Positions 9,055 through 16,772 of a stretch of 64,000 nucleotides of DNA are shown in pieces. The DNA lies in NCBI RefSeq assembly GCF_011926545.1, contig NZ_JAATIT010000001.1, forward strand, positions 62,001-126,000, read 5' to 3'. The notes beneath the pieces are model-generated. The model did no database searches. It was not told where the DNA came from and was given only the letters and a program-made list of their open reading frames with translations. Each line of letters begins with the position of its first letter. Position 1 is the first letter of the stretch. The stretch comes from Sphingopyxis italica. GTDB lineage: Bacteria; Pseudomonadota; Alphaproteobacteria; Sphingomonadales; Sphingomonadaceae. The position numbers and the translations under genes were made by a program.

Positions 9055-10212
9055 TTGACCGAAGTCTATCTTTACGACGCGGTGCGCACGCCGCGCGGCA
9101 AGGCGCGCGAAGGCGGTGGGCTCGCGGCGCTGAGCCCGCAGGAATTGGTGCGCAGCCAAGCGGCAGCGCTGGCGGACCGGTGCGGCGACGCGGCGCGAAA
9201 CCCCGACGCACTGCTGCTGGGCTGCGTCACGCAGGCCGGCGCGCAGGGTGGACATATCGCACTGGTATCGAAGCTGTACGCGCAGCTGCCCGACACGACG
9301 GCGGCGCACAGCATCAACAATTATTGCGCATCGGGGCTGTCGGCGATCGGACAGGCGGTCGCGAAGGTCGCGAGCGGCGAAGCGTCGCATATCCTTGCGG
9401 GCGGGGTCGAGTCGATGAGCGCGAGCCAATTCCTGAGCGACCGCGCGGGTTTCTACATCAATGATGAATTGCCGCCCCGTGCGCGCTTCGTGCCGCCCGT
9501 GCTCGGCGCCGACCGGCTCGCGCACGCCGAAGGCATCACACGCGCCGAGCTCGACGCGGTCGCGCTTGCTTCGCAGCAGAAAGCGGCAGCGGCGGAAGGC
9601 GACCCGGTCCTGCAAGCCTCGCGCATCGCAACCGGCGCGCTCGACGGTGAGGAATGTATCCGGCCGCAGACGAGCGCGGAATCGCTCGCCGCCGCGCCCG
9701 CGGCGTTCGGCGATTTGCAGACGCAATATGCGGACGCGCTGGGGGGTGCGACCTTCGCGCCGCTGCACAGCATCGCGCATGCGCCGCCGATCTGCGACGG
9801 CGCGGGGCTGGCGCTCGTCGGCGGCGAAGGGCTCGATATCGCGCCGCGCGCGCGGGTCGTCGCCTTTGCCGAAAGCGGCGGCGATCCGGCGGCGTCGTTG
9901 ACCGCGGGGTTCGCGGCGATGGACAAGGTGCTGACGCGCGCCGGGCTGACGCTCGGCGATATCGACCGGATCGAATTCATGGAGGCGTTCGCCGTCACCA
10001 TCGCCAAATTCCTGCGTGACCGCGATCCCGACCCGACGCGCGTCAATGTGTCGGGCGGGCATGTCGCCAAGGGGCACCCGATGGGCGCGAGCGGCGCGAT
10101 CCTGACCTCGACCTTGCTCGATGCGCTCGATGCGTGCGGCGGGCGATACGGGCTGGTCGTGCTGACCGGCGCGATGGGGGTCGGTGCGGCGATGATCGTC
10201 GAGCGGCAATAA
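9055..10212 (+). CDS. Thiolase (acetyl-CoA C-acyltransferase family)
   Basis: The 385-residue protein has the classical thiolase N-terminus (VYLYDAVRTPRGK), Cys91 in NNYCASGLSAIG and His341 in GHVAKGHPMGASGA. The last segment reads VVLTGAMGVGAAMIVE where classical thiolases have C-x-G-G-G-MG, so the second catalytic Cys appears to be replaced. The start must be the TTG at 9055: it lies one base after the preceding TGA, and no ATG or GTG precedes YLYDAVRTPRG in frame. Because of the tight spacing it is almost certainly translated by coupling. It ends the operon; the cobalamin riboswitch follows. Confidence 0.88.
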   Translation: MTEVYLYDAVRTPRGKAREGGGLAALSPQELVRSQAAALADRCGDAARNPDALLLGCVTQAGAQGGHIALVSKLYAQLPDTTAAHSINNYCASGLSAIGQAVAKVASGEASHILAGGVESMSASQFLSDRAGFYINDELPPRARFVPPVLGADRLAHAEGITRAELDAVALASQQKAAAAEGDPVLQASRIATGALDGEECIRPQTSAESLAAAPAAFGDLQTQYADALGGATFAPLHSIAHAPPICDGAGLALVGGEGLDIAPRARVVAFAESGGDPAASLTAGFAAMDKVLTRAGLTLGDIDRIEFMEAFAVTIAKFLRDRDPDPTRVNVSGGHVAKGHPMGASGAILTSTLLDALDACGGRYGLVVLTGAMGVGAAMIVERQ

Positions 10213-10276
10213 GCATTGCGAAAAAGCGCGGCTGCGCTATGGGCGGCGGGTGCGGGGCGTGCCCCGCGCATGATCG

Positions 10277-10468
10277 CGCCGGTGCCCGAAAGGGCTTAAA
10301 ATGGGAACGCGGTAACGGGGTTCGTCCTGAACCCCCGAAGCCGAGGCTGTCCCTGCAACTGTAAGCGGCGAGCAAGATGCACCGGTCCGGATTTGCGGAT
10401 CAGCCACTGGGGTCACCTGGGAAGGCGTGCATCGAGCCCTGACCCGCGAGCCAGGAGACCTGCCGGCG
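10277..10468 (+). promoter_or_regulatory. Cobalamin (adenosylcobalamin) riboswitch
   Basis: The segment carries the hallmark blocks of the B12 aptamer in order: GGGAACGCGGT (about 10303), GGCTGTCCCTGCAACTGTAAG (about 10345-10366), GCCACTGG (10403-10410), GGGAAGGCG (10419-10427) and the B12 box GAGCCAGGAGACCTGCC (10448-10464). P1 can be closed by CGCCGG (10277-10282) with CCGGCG (10463-10468). It precedes btuB and the rest of a B12 uptake operon, as expected for repression by high cobalamin. Confidence 0.95.
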
Positions 10469-10658
10469 TGGGTCGCTCAATGCCATGGCCCAGGGAGAGG
10501 CCGCGGCACGGAGGTTTCCGTCGAGCGACGACCAGGCGGCTGGAGCCGCCTCGGTGCCGGGGTCGCGGGCTTTACGCCGCTTGCGCCGCCGGCATCGGCC
10601 GGTCGCGTCCGCGCATCGGCAGGCTCCGCCTTCGTTGCCGGCGTGCGGGGACCTTCCC
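10469..10658 (+). other. Long leader between riboswitch and btuB
   Basis: About 190 bases separate the B12 box from the btuB ATG. The stretch is very GC-rich and contains several short self-complementary blocks (for example GGCGGCTGGAGCCGCC at 10531-10546 and GCCGGCATCGGCCGG near 10590), but no T-tract terminator. It probably contains the expression platform. An in-frame extension of btuB into it (from an ATG at 10485) would be Arg/Ala-rich and would bury the signal peptide, so I treat the stretch as non-coding. Confidence 0.5.
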
Positions 10659-12518
10659 ATGTTGAAGTTTGCAAGCATCTCCCTTTTGGCACTGGCTACG
10701 GCAACGCCGGCCTTTGCAGAGGCCATCGACGGCGAGCCTGGCGACGATATTGTCGTCACCGCGTCGGGCATCGAGCAATCGCGCGACGAGGTCGGTCAGG
10801 CGATCACCATCATCGATGCCGACACGATCGGGCGGCGCCAGGCGGTCGATGTCGTCGACCTGCTCGCCACCACCCCCGGCGTGCGCTTCAGCCGGTCGGG
10901 CAGCATCGGCTCGGTAGCCAGCCTGTCCTTGCGCGGCGCCGAGACGACGCAGACTTTGGTGCTGATCGACGGGGTGAAGGTCAACGATCCGAGCGGCATC
11001 GGCGACGGATATGATTTCGGTCATCTGCTGACGGGCAATATCAGCCGGATCGAGGTGCTGCGCGGATCGAACTCGGTCGTGCATGGCAGCCAGGCGATCG
11101 GCGGCGTGGTGAGCCTGATGACCGCGACCCCGGCCGAAGGTTTCGCGGCCAATGCGTCGGCCGACTATGGCTATAGTGACAGTTTGACCGCCAAGGCCGA
11201 TGTGTCGGGCACTGCCGGGGCGATTTCCGGCGGGATCGGCGGCGTTTATTTTCGCACCGACGGCATTTCTTCGGCGGCGGTCGGCACCGAGAAGGACGGA
11301 TACAAGAATATCGCGGGCAATGCGCGGCTGAAGGTCGTGTTCAGCGACGCCCTCAGCCTCGACCTGCGCGGTTATTATATCAACGCCGACCTCGATTATG
11401 ACAGCTTCTTCGGCACGCCCGCCGACAGCGCCGATGCTGCCAAGCTCGACCAATATATCGGCTATGCCGGGCTGAACCTGGGGCTGTTCGACGACAATTT
11501 CACCAGCCGCGCGGCGGTGACGTGGATGCGCAACGAGCGCGATTACTATTTCGTGCGCGGGACCGCGCCCGATTACGGCTATTCGGGCACCAATTTGCGC
11601 TTCGAATATCAGGGCGTTGTGACGCCGGCGCGGCAGGCGAAGTTGATCTTCGGTTACGAGCATGAGCGCCCCGATTATGACTTCTTCGGTTTTGGATCGA
11701 CCGACAGCCAGCGCGCGAACATCGACAGCGTCTATGCGCTGGGGATCGTCCAGCCGTTCACGGGACTGTCGCTGACCGGCGGCGTCCGCCACGACGATCA
11801 CAGCCAGTTCGGCGGCGCGACGACGCTTGGCGCCAATGCCAATTATTCGCCGAACGATGGCGCGACCAATTTCCGGCTGAGCTATGGCGAAGGCTTCAAG
11901 GCACCGTCGCTCTATCAACTGTACGATGCGTTCAGCGGCAATGCGGCGCTGCGCCCCGAACGGTCGAAAAGCTATGACATCGGCATCGACCAGAACCTCG
12001 CGGACGGCCGCGCGCTGATCTCGCTCACGGCGTTCCTGCGCAACACGGTCGACCAGATCAATTACGACAATGCCACTTTCACCTATGGCAATATCGACCG
12101 CACCCGCGCCAAGGGGATCGAGGCGACGCTGGCGCTGAGGCCAGTCGACGCGCTCAACGTCACCGCGTCCTACAGCTATATCGACGCGCGCGACCGGTCG
12201 GGACGGCCCGCGTTCGACAGCAAGCGCCTGCCCCGCCGCGCCGCGCACGCGGTCAGCCTGTCGGCTGACTATGACTGGTCGTTCGGGCTGTCGACGGGCG
12301 CGACGCTGACGATGGTCGGCGACAGTTTCGACGATGCGGCGAATGCGGTGCCGCTCGACGGCTATGCGCTCGCCGGCATCCGCGCCTCCTTCCCGGTCGG
12401 CAGCAATTTCGAGATTACCGGCCGCGTCGACAATCTGTTCGGCGCCGATTATGCGACCGTCTCGGGCTATGGCACCTATGGCCGCGCGGCCTATGGCGGC
12501 GTGCGGGCGCGCTTCTGA
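10659..12518 (+). CDS. btuB: TonB-dependent vitamin B12 receptor BtuB
   Basis: The 619-residue protein has a signal peptide (MLKFASISLLALATATPAFA), a TonB box (GDDIVVTASGIEQ), a plug with VDLLATTPGVRFSRSGS and RIEVLRGSNSVVHGSQAIGGVV, and a beta-barrel ending in GGVRARF. The length is close to that of E. coli BtuB. The cobalamin riboswitch upstream and the corrinoid adenosyltransferase and ABC importer genes downstream make B12 uptake the clear function. I place the start at the ATG at 10659 because the signal peptide begins there; the upstream GGGGACC is a weak ribosome binding site. The stop overlaps the next start by one base. Confidence 0.95.
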   Translation: MLKFASISLLALATATPAFAEAIDGEPGDDIVVTASGIEQSRDEVGQAITIIDADTIGRRQAVDVVDLLATTPGVRFSRSGSIGSVASLSLRGAETTQTLVLIDGVKVNDPSGIGDGYDFGHLLTGNISRIEVLRGSNSVVHGSQAIGGVVSLMTATPAEGFAANASADYGYSDSLTAKADVSGTAGAISGGIGGVYFRTDGISSAAVGTEKDGYKNIAGNARLKVVFSDALSLDLRGYYINADLDYDSFFGTPADSADAAKLDQYIGYAGLNLGLFDDNFTSRAAVTWMRNERDYYFVRGTAPDYGYSGTNLRFEYQGVVTPARQAKLIFGYEHERPDYDFFGFGSTDSQRANIDSVYALGIVQPFTGLSLTGGVRHDDHSQFGGATTLGANANYSPNDGATNFRLSYGEGFKAPSLYQLYDAFSGNAALRPERSKSYDIGIDQNLADGRALISLTAFLRNTVDQINYDNATFTYGNIDRTRAKGIEATLALRPVDALNVTASYSYIDARDRSGRPAFDSKRLPRRAAHAVSLSADYDWSFGLSTGATLTMVGDSFDDAANAVPLDGYALAGIRASFPVGSNFEITGRVDNLFGADYATVSGYGTYGRAAYGGVRARF

Positions 12519-13126
12519 TGAAGGCGCGCAGCGACGCCGAACATGCGGCGAAGATGAAGAAGATCCAGGCGGCGCAGGCGAAGAAGGTCGCGGCGAAGAC
12601 GGTCGAAAAGGGGCTGGTCATCGTCCACACCGGCCCCGGCAAGGGCAAGACGTCGGCGGCGCTCGGTATGGCGGTGCGCGCGATCGGGCACGGGATGAAG
12701 GTCGGCGTCGTCCAGTTCGTCAAGGGCGCGATGGCCACAGGCGAGAAAGTGGTGTTCGACCGCTTTCCCGAGCTGATCGAATTCAAGCCGATGGGCGAAG
12801 GCTTCACCTGGGACACGCAGGACCGCAGCCGCGACATCGCGGTGGCGCGCGCGGCGTGGGACGAGGTGAAACGTATGATCGCCGATCCGTCTTATGCGAT
12901 GGTGATCGCTGACGAACTCAATATCGTGCTGCGCTATGACTATCTGCCGGTCGATGAAGTGCTGGAGGTTCTGGGGGACAAGCCGCACATGACGCATGTC
13001 ATCATCACCGGCCGCAATGCGCCCGAGGCGCTGATCGACGCCGCCGATCTGGTCACCGAGATGGCGCAGGTGAAGCATCCGTTCCGCGAGCAGAATGTGA
13101 AGGCGCAGCGGGGGATCGAGTTCTGA
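12518..13126 (+). CDS. cobO: Cob(I)yrinic acid a,c-diamide adenosyltransferase
   Basis: The 202-residue protein matches the CobO/BtuR/CobA family, which transfers adenosyl from ATP to cob(I)alamin or corrinoid precursors. The P-loop HTGPGKGKTSAALG (residues 37-50) is intact, and VIADELNIVLRYDYL and the C-terminal FREQNVKAQRGIEF are family signatures. The start overlaps the btuB stop (TGATG) and the stop overlaps the btuF start. Within this operon it would adenosylate imported cobalamin to make the coenzyme, which is also the ligand of the riboswitch upstream. Confidence 0.95.
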   Translation: MKARSDAEHAAKMKKIQAAQAKKVAAKTVEKGLVIVHTGPGKGKTSAALGMAVRAIGHGMKVGVVQFVKGAMATGEKVVFDRFPELIEFKPMGEGFTWDTQDRSRDIAVARAAWDEVKRMIADPSYAMVIADELNIVLRYDYLPVDEVLEVLGDKPHMTHVIITGRNAPEALIDAADLVTEMAQVKHPFREQNVKAQRGIEF

Positions 13127-13980
13127 TGCGGCCACGCGTTCTTTTGGCGGCGGCCGCTCTGCTTGGCGGTGCCGGCCTGCTGTGGGCGGCCTCCCCTGCC
13201 CCGCCGGTCAAAGCGCCGGCGGTCCCGCAGCGTATCGTTTCGATCAACCTGTGCGCCGACCAGCTCGTGCTCGCGCTCGCCGACCGGGGGCAGATTGCGG
13301 GGTTGACGAAGAATGCAACCGATCCCGAAATGTCGGGCGAGGCGGCAAAAGCGCATGGAATAGCGTTGCTGAGCAATTCGGCCGAGCAGATTCTGGCGAT
13401 CGAACCCGACCTGATCGTCGGGATGCCCGCGAGCCGCAGCGCGGCGCTGGCGGCCTTGCCCGGGCAGACCTACCCGCTGCTCGACCTCGCTACCGCGAAC
13501 AGGCTCGACGAGATATATGCGTCGATCCGCGAGACCGCCGCGGCGGTCGGCCACCCCGAGCGCGGCGCGGCGTTGATCGCGCGAATGGAAGGCGAACTCG
13601 CCGGGCTTCCCAAGCCCGGCAAAGGCCGCGTTGCCGCCTATTATCAACGGCGCGGCTATATGACCGGCACGGGAACGCTGATCGACGAGTTGATGACGCG
13701 CGTCGGGCTGGTCAACCTCGCCGGCCAGCTCGACAAGCCGCCGCTGTCGCAATTGAGCCTTGAGGAGATGGTCGCGGCCGAGCCCGATTTCCTGATCGTC
13801 GAGAGCGCGACCGACGTGGTGACCGACCAGGGGAGCGAAATGCTGCACCATCCGGCGATCGCCGGTATTCCGCGCATCAGCATTCCGCAGGCGTGGACGG
13901 TGTGCGGCAGCCCCGCCTATACGACGGCGGCGCGCAGCATGGCGGCGCAGATCGCGCGCATCGACAGAGGCCGTTCGTGA
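13126..13980 (+). CDS. btuF: Cobalamin ABC transporter substrate-binding protein
   Basis: The 284-residue protein has an N-terminal hydrophobic export signal (LLAAAALLGGAGLLWA) and the helical-backbone binding-protein fold of the BtuF/FhuD family. It starts VPQRIVSINLCADQLVLAL, continues with SAEQILAIEPDLIVGM, and has a C-lobe with SLEEMVAAEPDFLIVES. The Cys in INLCADQL is common in cobalamin-type members of cluster A-II. It overlaps cobO by one base at the start and btuC by four bases at the end (GTGA). It would deliver cobalamin from the periplasm to BtuCD. Confidence 0.88.
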   Translation: MRPRVLLAAAALLGGAGLLWAASPAPPVKAPAVPQRIVSINLCADQLVLALADRGQIAGLTKNATDPEMSGEAAKAHGIALLSNSAEQILAIEPDLIVGMPASRSAALAALPGQTYPLLDLATANRLDEIYASIRETAAAVGHPERGAALIARMEGELAGLPKPGKGRVAAYYQRRGYMTGTGTLIDELMTRVGLVNLAGQLDKPPLSQLSLEEMVAAEPDFLIVESATDVVTDQGSEMLHHPAIAGIPRISIPQAWTVCGSPAYTTAARSMAAQIARIDRGRS

Positions 13981-14978
13981 GCCGCCTTGCCCTGCCCCGC
14001 TGGTCGCTGATCGCGGCGCTGTCGCTGTTGACGCTCGCCGCCGCGGTCGGGTCGCTACTGTTCGGCGCGGTCGACCTGTCGGTCGCGCGGCTGTTCGGCG
14101 CGGCAATCGGAGAGGGCGACAGGGTCGCGTCGATCATCCTCCTCGACCTGCGCCTGCCGCGCACCTTGCTGGCGCTGGCGGTGGGCGCGATGCTCGGGCT
14201 CGCGGGGGCGGCGCTGCAAGGCTATCTGCGCAACCCGCTCGCCGAACCGTCGGTGCTCGGCACGTCGAACGCCGCCGCGCTCGGCGGGGTCGCGGCGCTC
14301 TATTTCGGGATCGCCGAGCTGCATCCGGTGATGCTGCCTTTGCTCGCGACGGGCGGTGCGCTGCTCTCGCTCGCGCTGCTGTTCATCTTGTCGGGCAAGG
14401 CCGAAAGCCCGCTGACCTTGATCCTCGCGGGGATCGCCGTGGGCACGCTGGCGGTCGCGGGGACGAGCCTCGCGCTCAACCTGTCGCCCAATCCGTTCGC
14501 GGCGATGGAGATCATGACCTGGCTGCTCGGCAGCCTCGAGAACCGGTCGTTCGATCATGTGTGGATCGCGCTGCCGTGCATCGCGGCCGGGGCCATGATG
14601 CTGCTGTGGAACGGGCGGGCACTCGACGCGCTGACGCTCGGCGAGGATGCGGCGCAGGCGCTGGGCACCGACCTGCGGCGGACGCGATTGCGGCTGCTGG
14701 TGGGCACCGCGATCGGGGTCGGCGGCGCGGTCGCGGTGTCGGGGGCGATCGGCTTCGTCGGACTGATCGTCCCGCATCTGATCCGCCCGCTCACTGACCG
14801 CAGCCCGTCGGCGATCCTGCTGCCCTCGGCGATCGGCGGCGCTGCCTTGCTGACGCTCGCCGATCTGGGCGTGCGGATTGTCCCGACGACGACCGAACTG
14901 AAGCTGGGCGTCGTCACCGCCTTTCTCGGCGTCCCGGTCTTCCTCCTCCACCTGATGCGGGAGCGGCGGTTATGGTGA
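13977..14978 (+). CDS. btuC: Cobalamin ABC transporter permease
   Basis: The 333-residue protein is a FecCD-family permease with about ten hydrophobic segments. Family motifs are LRLPRTLLALAVGAMLGLAGAALQGYLRNPLAEPSVLG near the N-terminus and the coupling region GFVGLIVPHLIRPL. The start is the GTG at 13977, which overlaps the btuF stop; no ribosome binding site of its own is needed if translation is coupled. Gene order (binding protein, permease, ATPase, next to btuB) supports cobalamin rather than haem or siderophore as cargo. Confidence 0.92.
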   Translation: MSRLALPRWSLIAALSLLTLAAAVGSLLFGAVDLSVARLFGAAIGEGDRVASIILLDLRLPRTLLALAVGAMLGLAGAALQGYLRNPLAEPSVLGTSNAAALGGVAALYFGIAELHPVMLPLLATGGALLSLALLFILSGKAESPLTLILAGIAVGTLAVAGTSLALNLSPNPFAAMEIMTWLLGSLENRSFDHVWIALPCIAAGAMMLLWNGRALDALTLGEDAAQALGTDLRRTRLRLLVGTAIGVGGAVAVSGAIGFVGLIVPHLIRPLTDRSPSAILLPSAIGGAALLTLADLGVRIVPTTTELKLGVVTAFLGVPVFLLHLMRERRLW

Positions 14979-15748
14979 ACATCACGCTCAACGACGTCGA
15001 CGTCACGCTCGGTCGTCGGACGGTCGTGCAAGGCGTGAACGCGGCCTTCGGCGCGGGCACGCTGACCGGGATCGTCGGCCCCAATGGTGCGGGCAAATCG
15101 ACGCTGGCGCGCGCGATGCTGGCGCTGGTGCCCGCGCACGGGATGGTCGAAGTCGATGGCGTCGATGCGGCGGCGATGCCGCGCGGCGAGCTGGCGCGGC
15201 GCATCGCCTATGTGCCGCAGGGGCAGACCTTGCATTGGCCGCTGACCGTCGAGCGGCTCGTCGGGCTGGGGCGGTTGCCGCACCTCGCGCCGATGTCGCG
15301 GGTTGCCGATGTCGACACGGCGGCGATCGAGCGTGCGATGGCGCGCGCCGATGTGCTCGAATTGCGCGACCGGATCGCGACCGAGCTGTCGGGCGGCGAA
15401 CGCGCGCGGGTGCTGTTCGCGCGGGCGCTGGCGGTCGAAGCGCCGGCGCTGATTGCCGACGAGCCGCTCGCAAGCCTCGATCCCGGGCACCAGATCGATG
15501 TCATGGACATGCTGCGCGCCGAGGCGGCGGGCGGCGCGCTGGTGATCGCGGTGCTGCACGATCTGACGCTCGCGGCGCGATACTGCGACCGGCTGCTGCT
15601 GATCGACGGCGGGCGGATCGTCGCCGACGGCACGCCCGCCGAGGTGCTGACCGCCGAGCGGCTGCGCGCGGTCTATGGCATCGATGCGCGGATCGAGACG
15701 AGCGGCGAATGGCCGACGATCACGCTGTTCGGGCGGGCGTCGGCCTAG
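14972..15748 (+). CDS. btuD: Cobalamin ABC transporter ATPase
   Basis: The 258-residue ATPase has Walker A GPNGAGKST (residues 36-44), Q-loop YVPQGQTLHWPL, signature LSGGERARVLFARAL, Walker B LIADEPLASLD and H-loop VLHDL. It starts seven bases before the btuC stop. It would power BtuC. Its TAG stop shares the CTAG palindrome with the stop of the convergent cupin gene, so the two coding regions overlap by three bases. Confidence 0.92.
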   Translation: MVNITLNDVDVTLGRRTVVQGVNAAFGAGTLTGIVGPNGAGKSTLARAMLALVPAHGMVEVDGVDAAAMPRGELARRIAYVPQGQTLHWPLTVERLVGLGRLPHLAPMSRVADVDTAAIERAMARADVLELRDRIATELSGGERARVLFARALAVEAPALIADEPLASLDPGHQIDVMDMLRAEAAGGALVIAVLHDLTLAARYCDRLLLIDGGRIVADGTPAEVLTAERLRAVYGIDARIETSGEWPTITLFGRASA

Positions 15749-16755
15749 CCGCTGCCGCCGCTGCGGCAGAAGCCGACGACATAGTCGATGACCATCCGGT
15801 CGCGCTGCGGCGACGGCGGGCCGAGCACGCCTTGCGCGTGCGGCGGGAGATGGTCGACGGCGTGCACCGCGCCGTCGCCGAAGACATAATGGTCGAACCA
15901 GGTCCGCCACGCCCCACGCTCGCTGTCGGGCAACTCGCGGATCGAGTGCATCGCCAGCATCAGCGCCGCGAAAGGAAAACGGTCCTGCCGCTGGCCAAAC
16001 CAGTAATTGACGAGAACATTCAGCGCGCCGTCCGATCGCACATGATGCCACCACATCGGCGGCATATAGATCGCATCGCCGGGGGCGAGATCGGCGACGA
16101 GCTTGTGCCGCTCGGCCTCGGCATAGAGCGGGTAACGCGCGTGATCGGGATGATCGGGATCGACCATGCTCGTCGGCTGGCCCGCGATCGTGCGCTCGAC
16201 GGGGCCAACGTAGAGGTTCGCGATCTGTGCGGGCGGGAAGAGGGTGAAGCGACGGCGACCCGCGACGACGACCGCGATGTTCGCCGCCATGTCGTAATGC
16301 GGGGCGATACGGCTGGCGTTGCCGACCCAGATGCGGGGGTCGACGCCGGTATCGACGGGGAGCGGGTTTTCGGTCGCGAAGCTCGCGACGCTTTCGGGAG
16401 TCGGGGTCGACCCGGCGTAGAGGCTCGGCGCGTCGGCCGCGCCGCGCAGCGCCAGTAATCGCTCGACGAGCGCCGCCATCGGCATCTTTTCGCTACGGAA
16501 ATTCACCCCGCGCATATCGTCGGTGTAGAAATAGCGCCCGCCGGTTTCGGGCGGGCCGACGAGCACGGTGAGCGGGTTGCCATTGTCGCGCGCCGAAAGA
16601 TAGGCGGCGATCGCTTCGTCGCCCGCGCGGGCGGCGGCGACGGCGGGCCAGTCGGCCGCGATGCCGCGGACGATCGCGGGGCGCTCGGCGGCTTCGACCC
16701 AGCGCGCGAGCGCGGCATGATCGCTGCCGGCGATTTCTTCCAACGTCCCGCTCAC
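15745..16755 (-). CDS. Cupin-like (JmjC/cupin_8) domain protein
   Basis: The 336-residue protein has the cupin_8/JmjC fold with an Fe(II)-type facial triad: His153-x-Asp155 in APHYDMAANI and His237 or His238 in MPPMWWHHV. It starts with the usual RPAIVRGIAADWPA segment. The start is the GTG at 16755 with GGGGAG five bases upstream, 17 bases after the hexosaminidase stop, so the two genes are probably co-transcribed. Such proteins often accompany TBDRs and tryptophan-halogenase-like genes in polysaccharide loci of Caulobacter, Xanthomonas and sphingomonads; their substrate is not established. Protein or peptide hydroxylation is possible. There is no signal peptide. Confidence 0.85.
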   Translation of the reverse strand: MSGTLEEIAGSDHAALARWVEAAERPAIVRGIAADWPAVAAARAGDEAIAAYLSARDNGNPLTVLVGPPETGGRYFYTDDMRGVNFRSEKMPMAALVERLLALRGAADAPSLYAGSTPTPESVASFATENPLPVDTGVDPRIWVGNASRIAPHYDMAANIAVVVAGRRRFTLFPPAQIANLYVGPVERTIAGQPTSMVDPDHPDHARYPLYAEAERHKLVADLAPGDAIYMPPMWWHHVRSDGALNVLVNYWFGQRQDRFPFAALMLAMHSIRELPDSERGAWRTWFDHYVFGDGAVHAVDHLPPHAQGVLGPPSPQRDRMVIDYVVGFCRSGGSG

Positions 16756-16772
16756 TTCGTCTCCCCTGCCCC

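Noticed and set aside
10485..10658. Extension of btuB to an ATG just after the riboswitch
   Set aside because: The extra 58 residues are Arg/Ala/Pro-rich and would precede a normal signal peptide; the segment fits an untranslated leader better.
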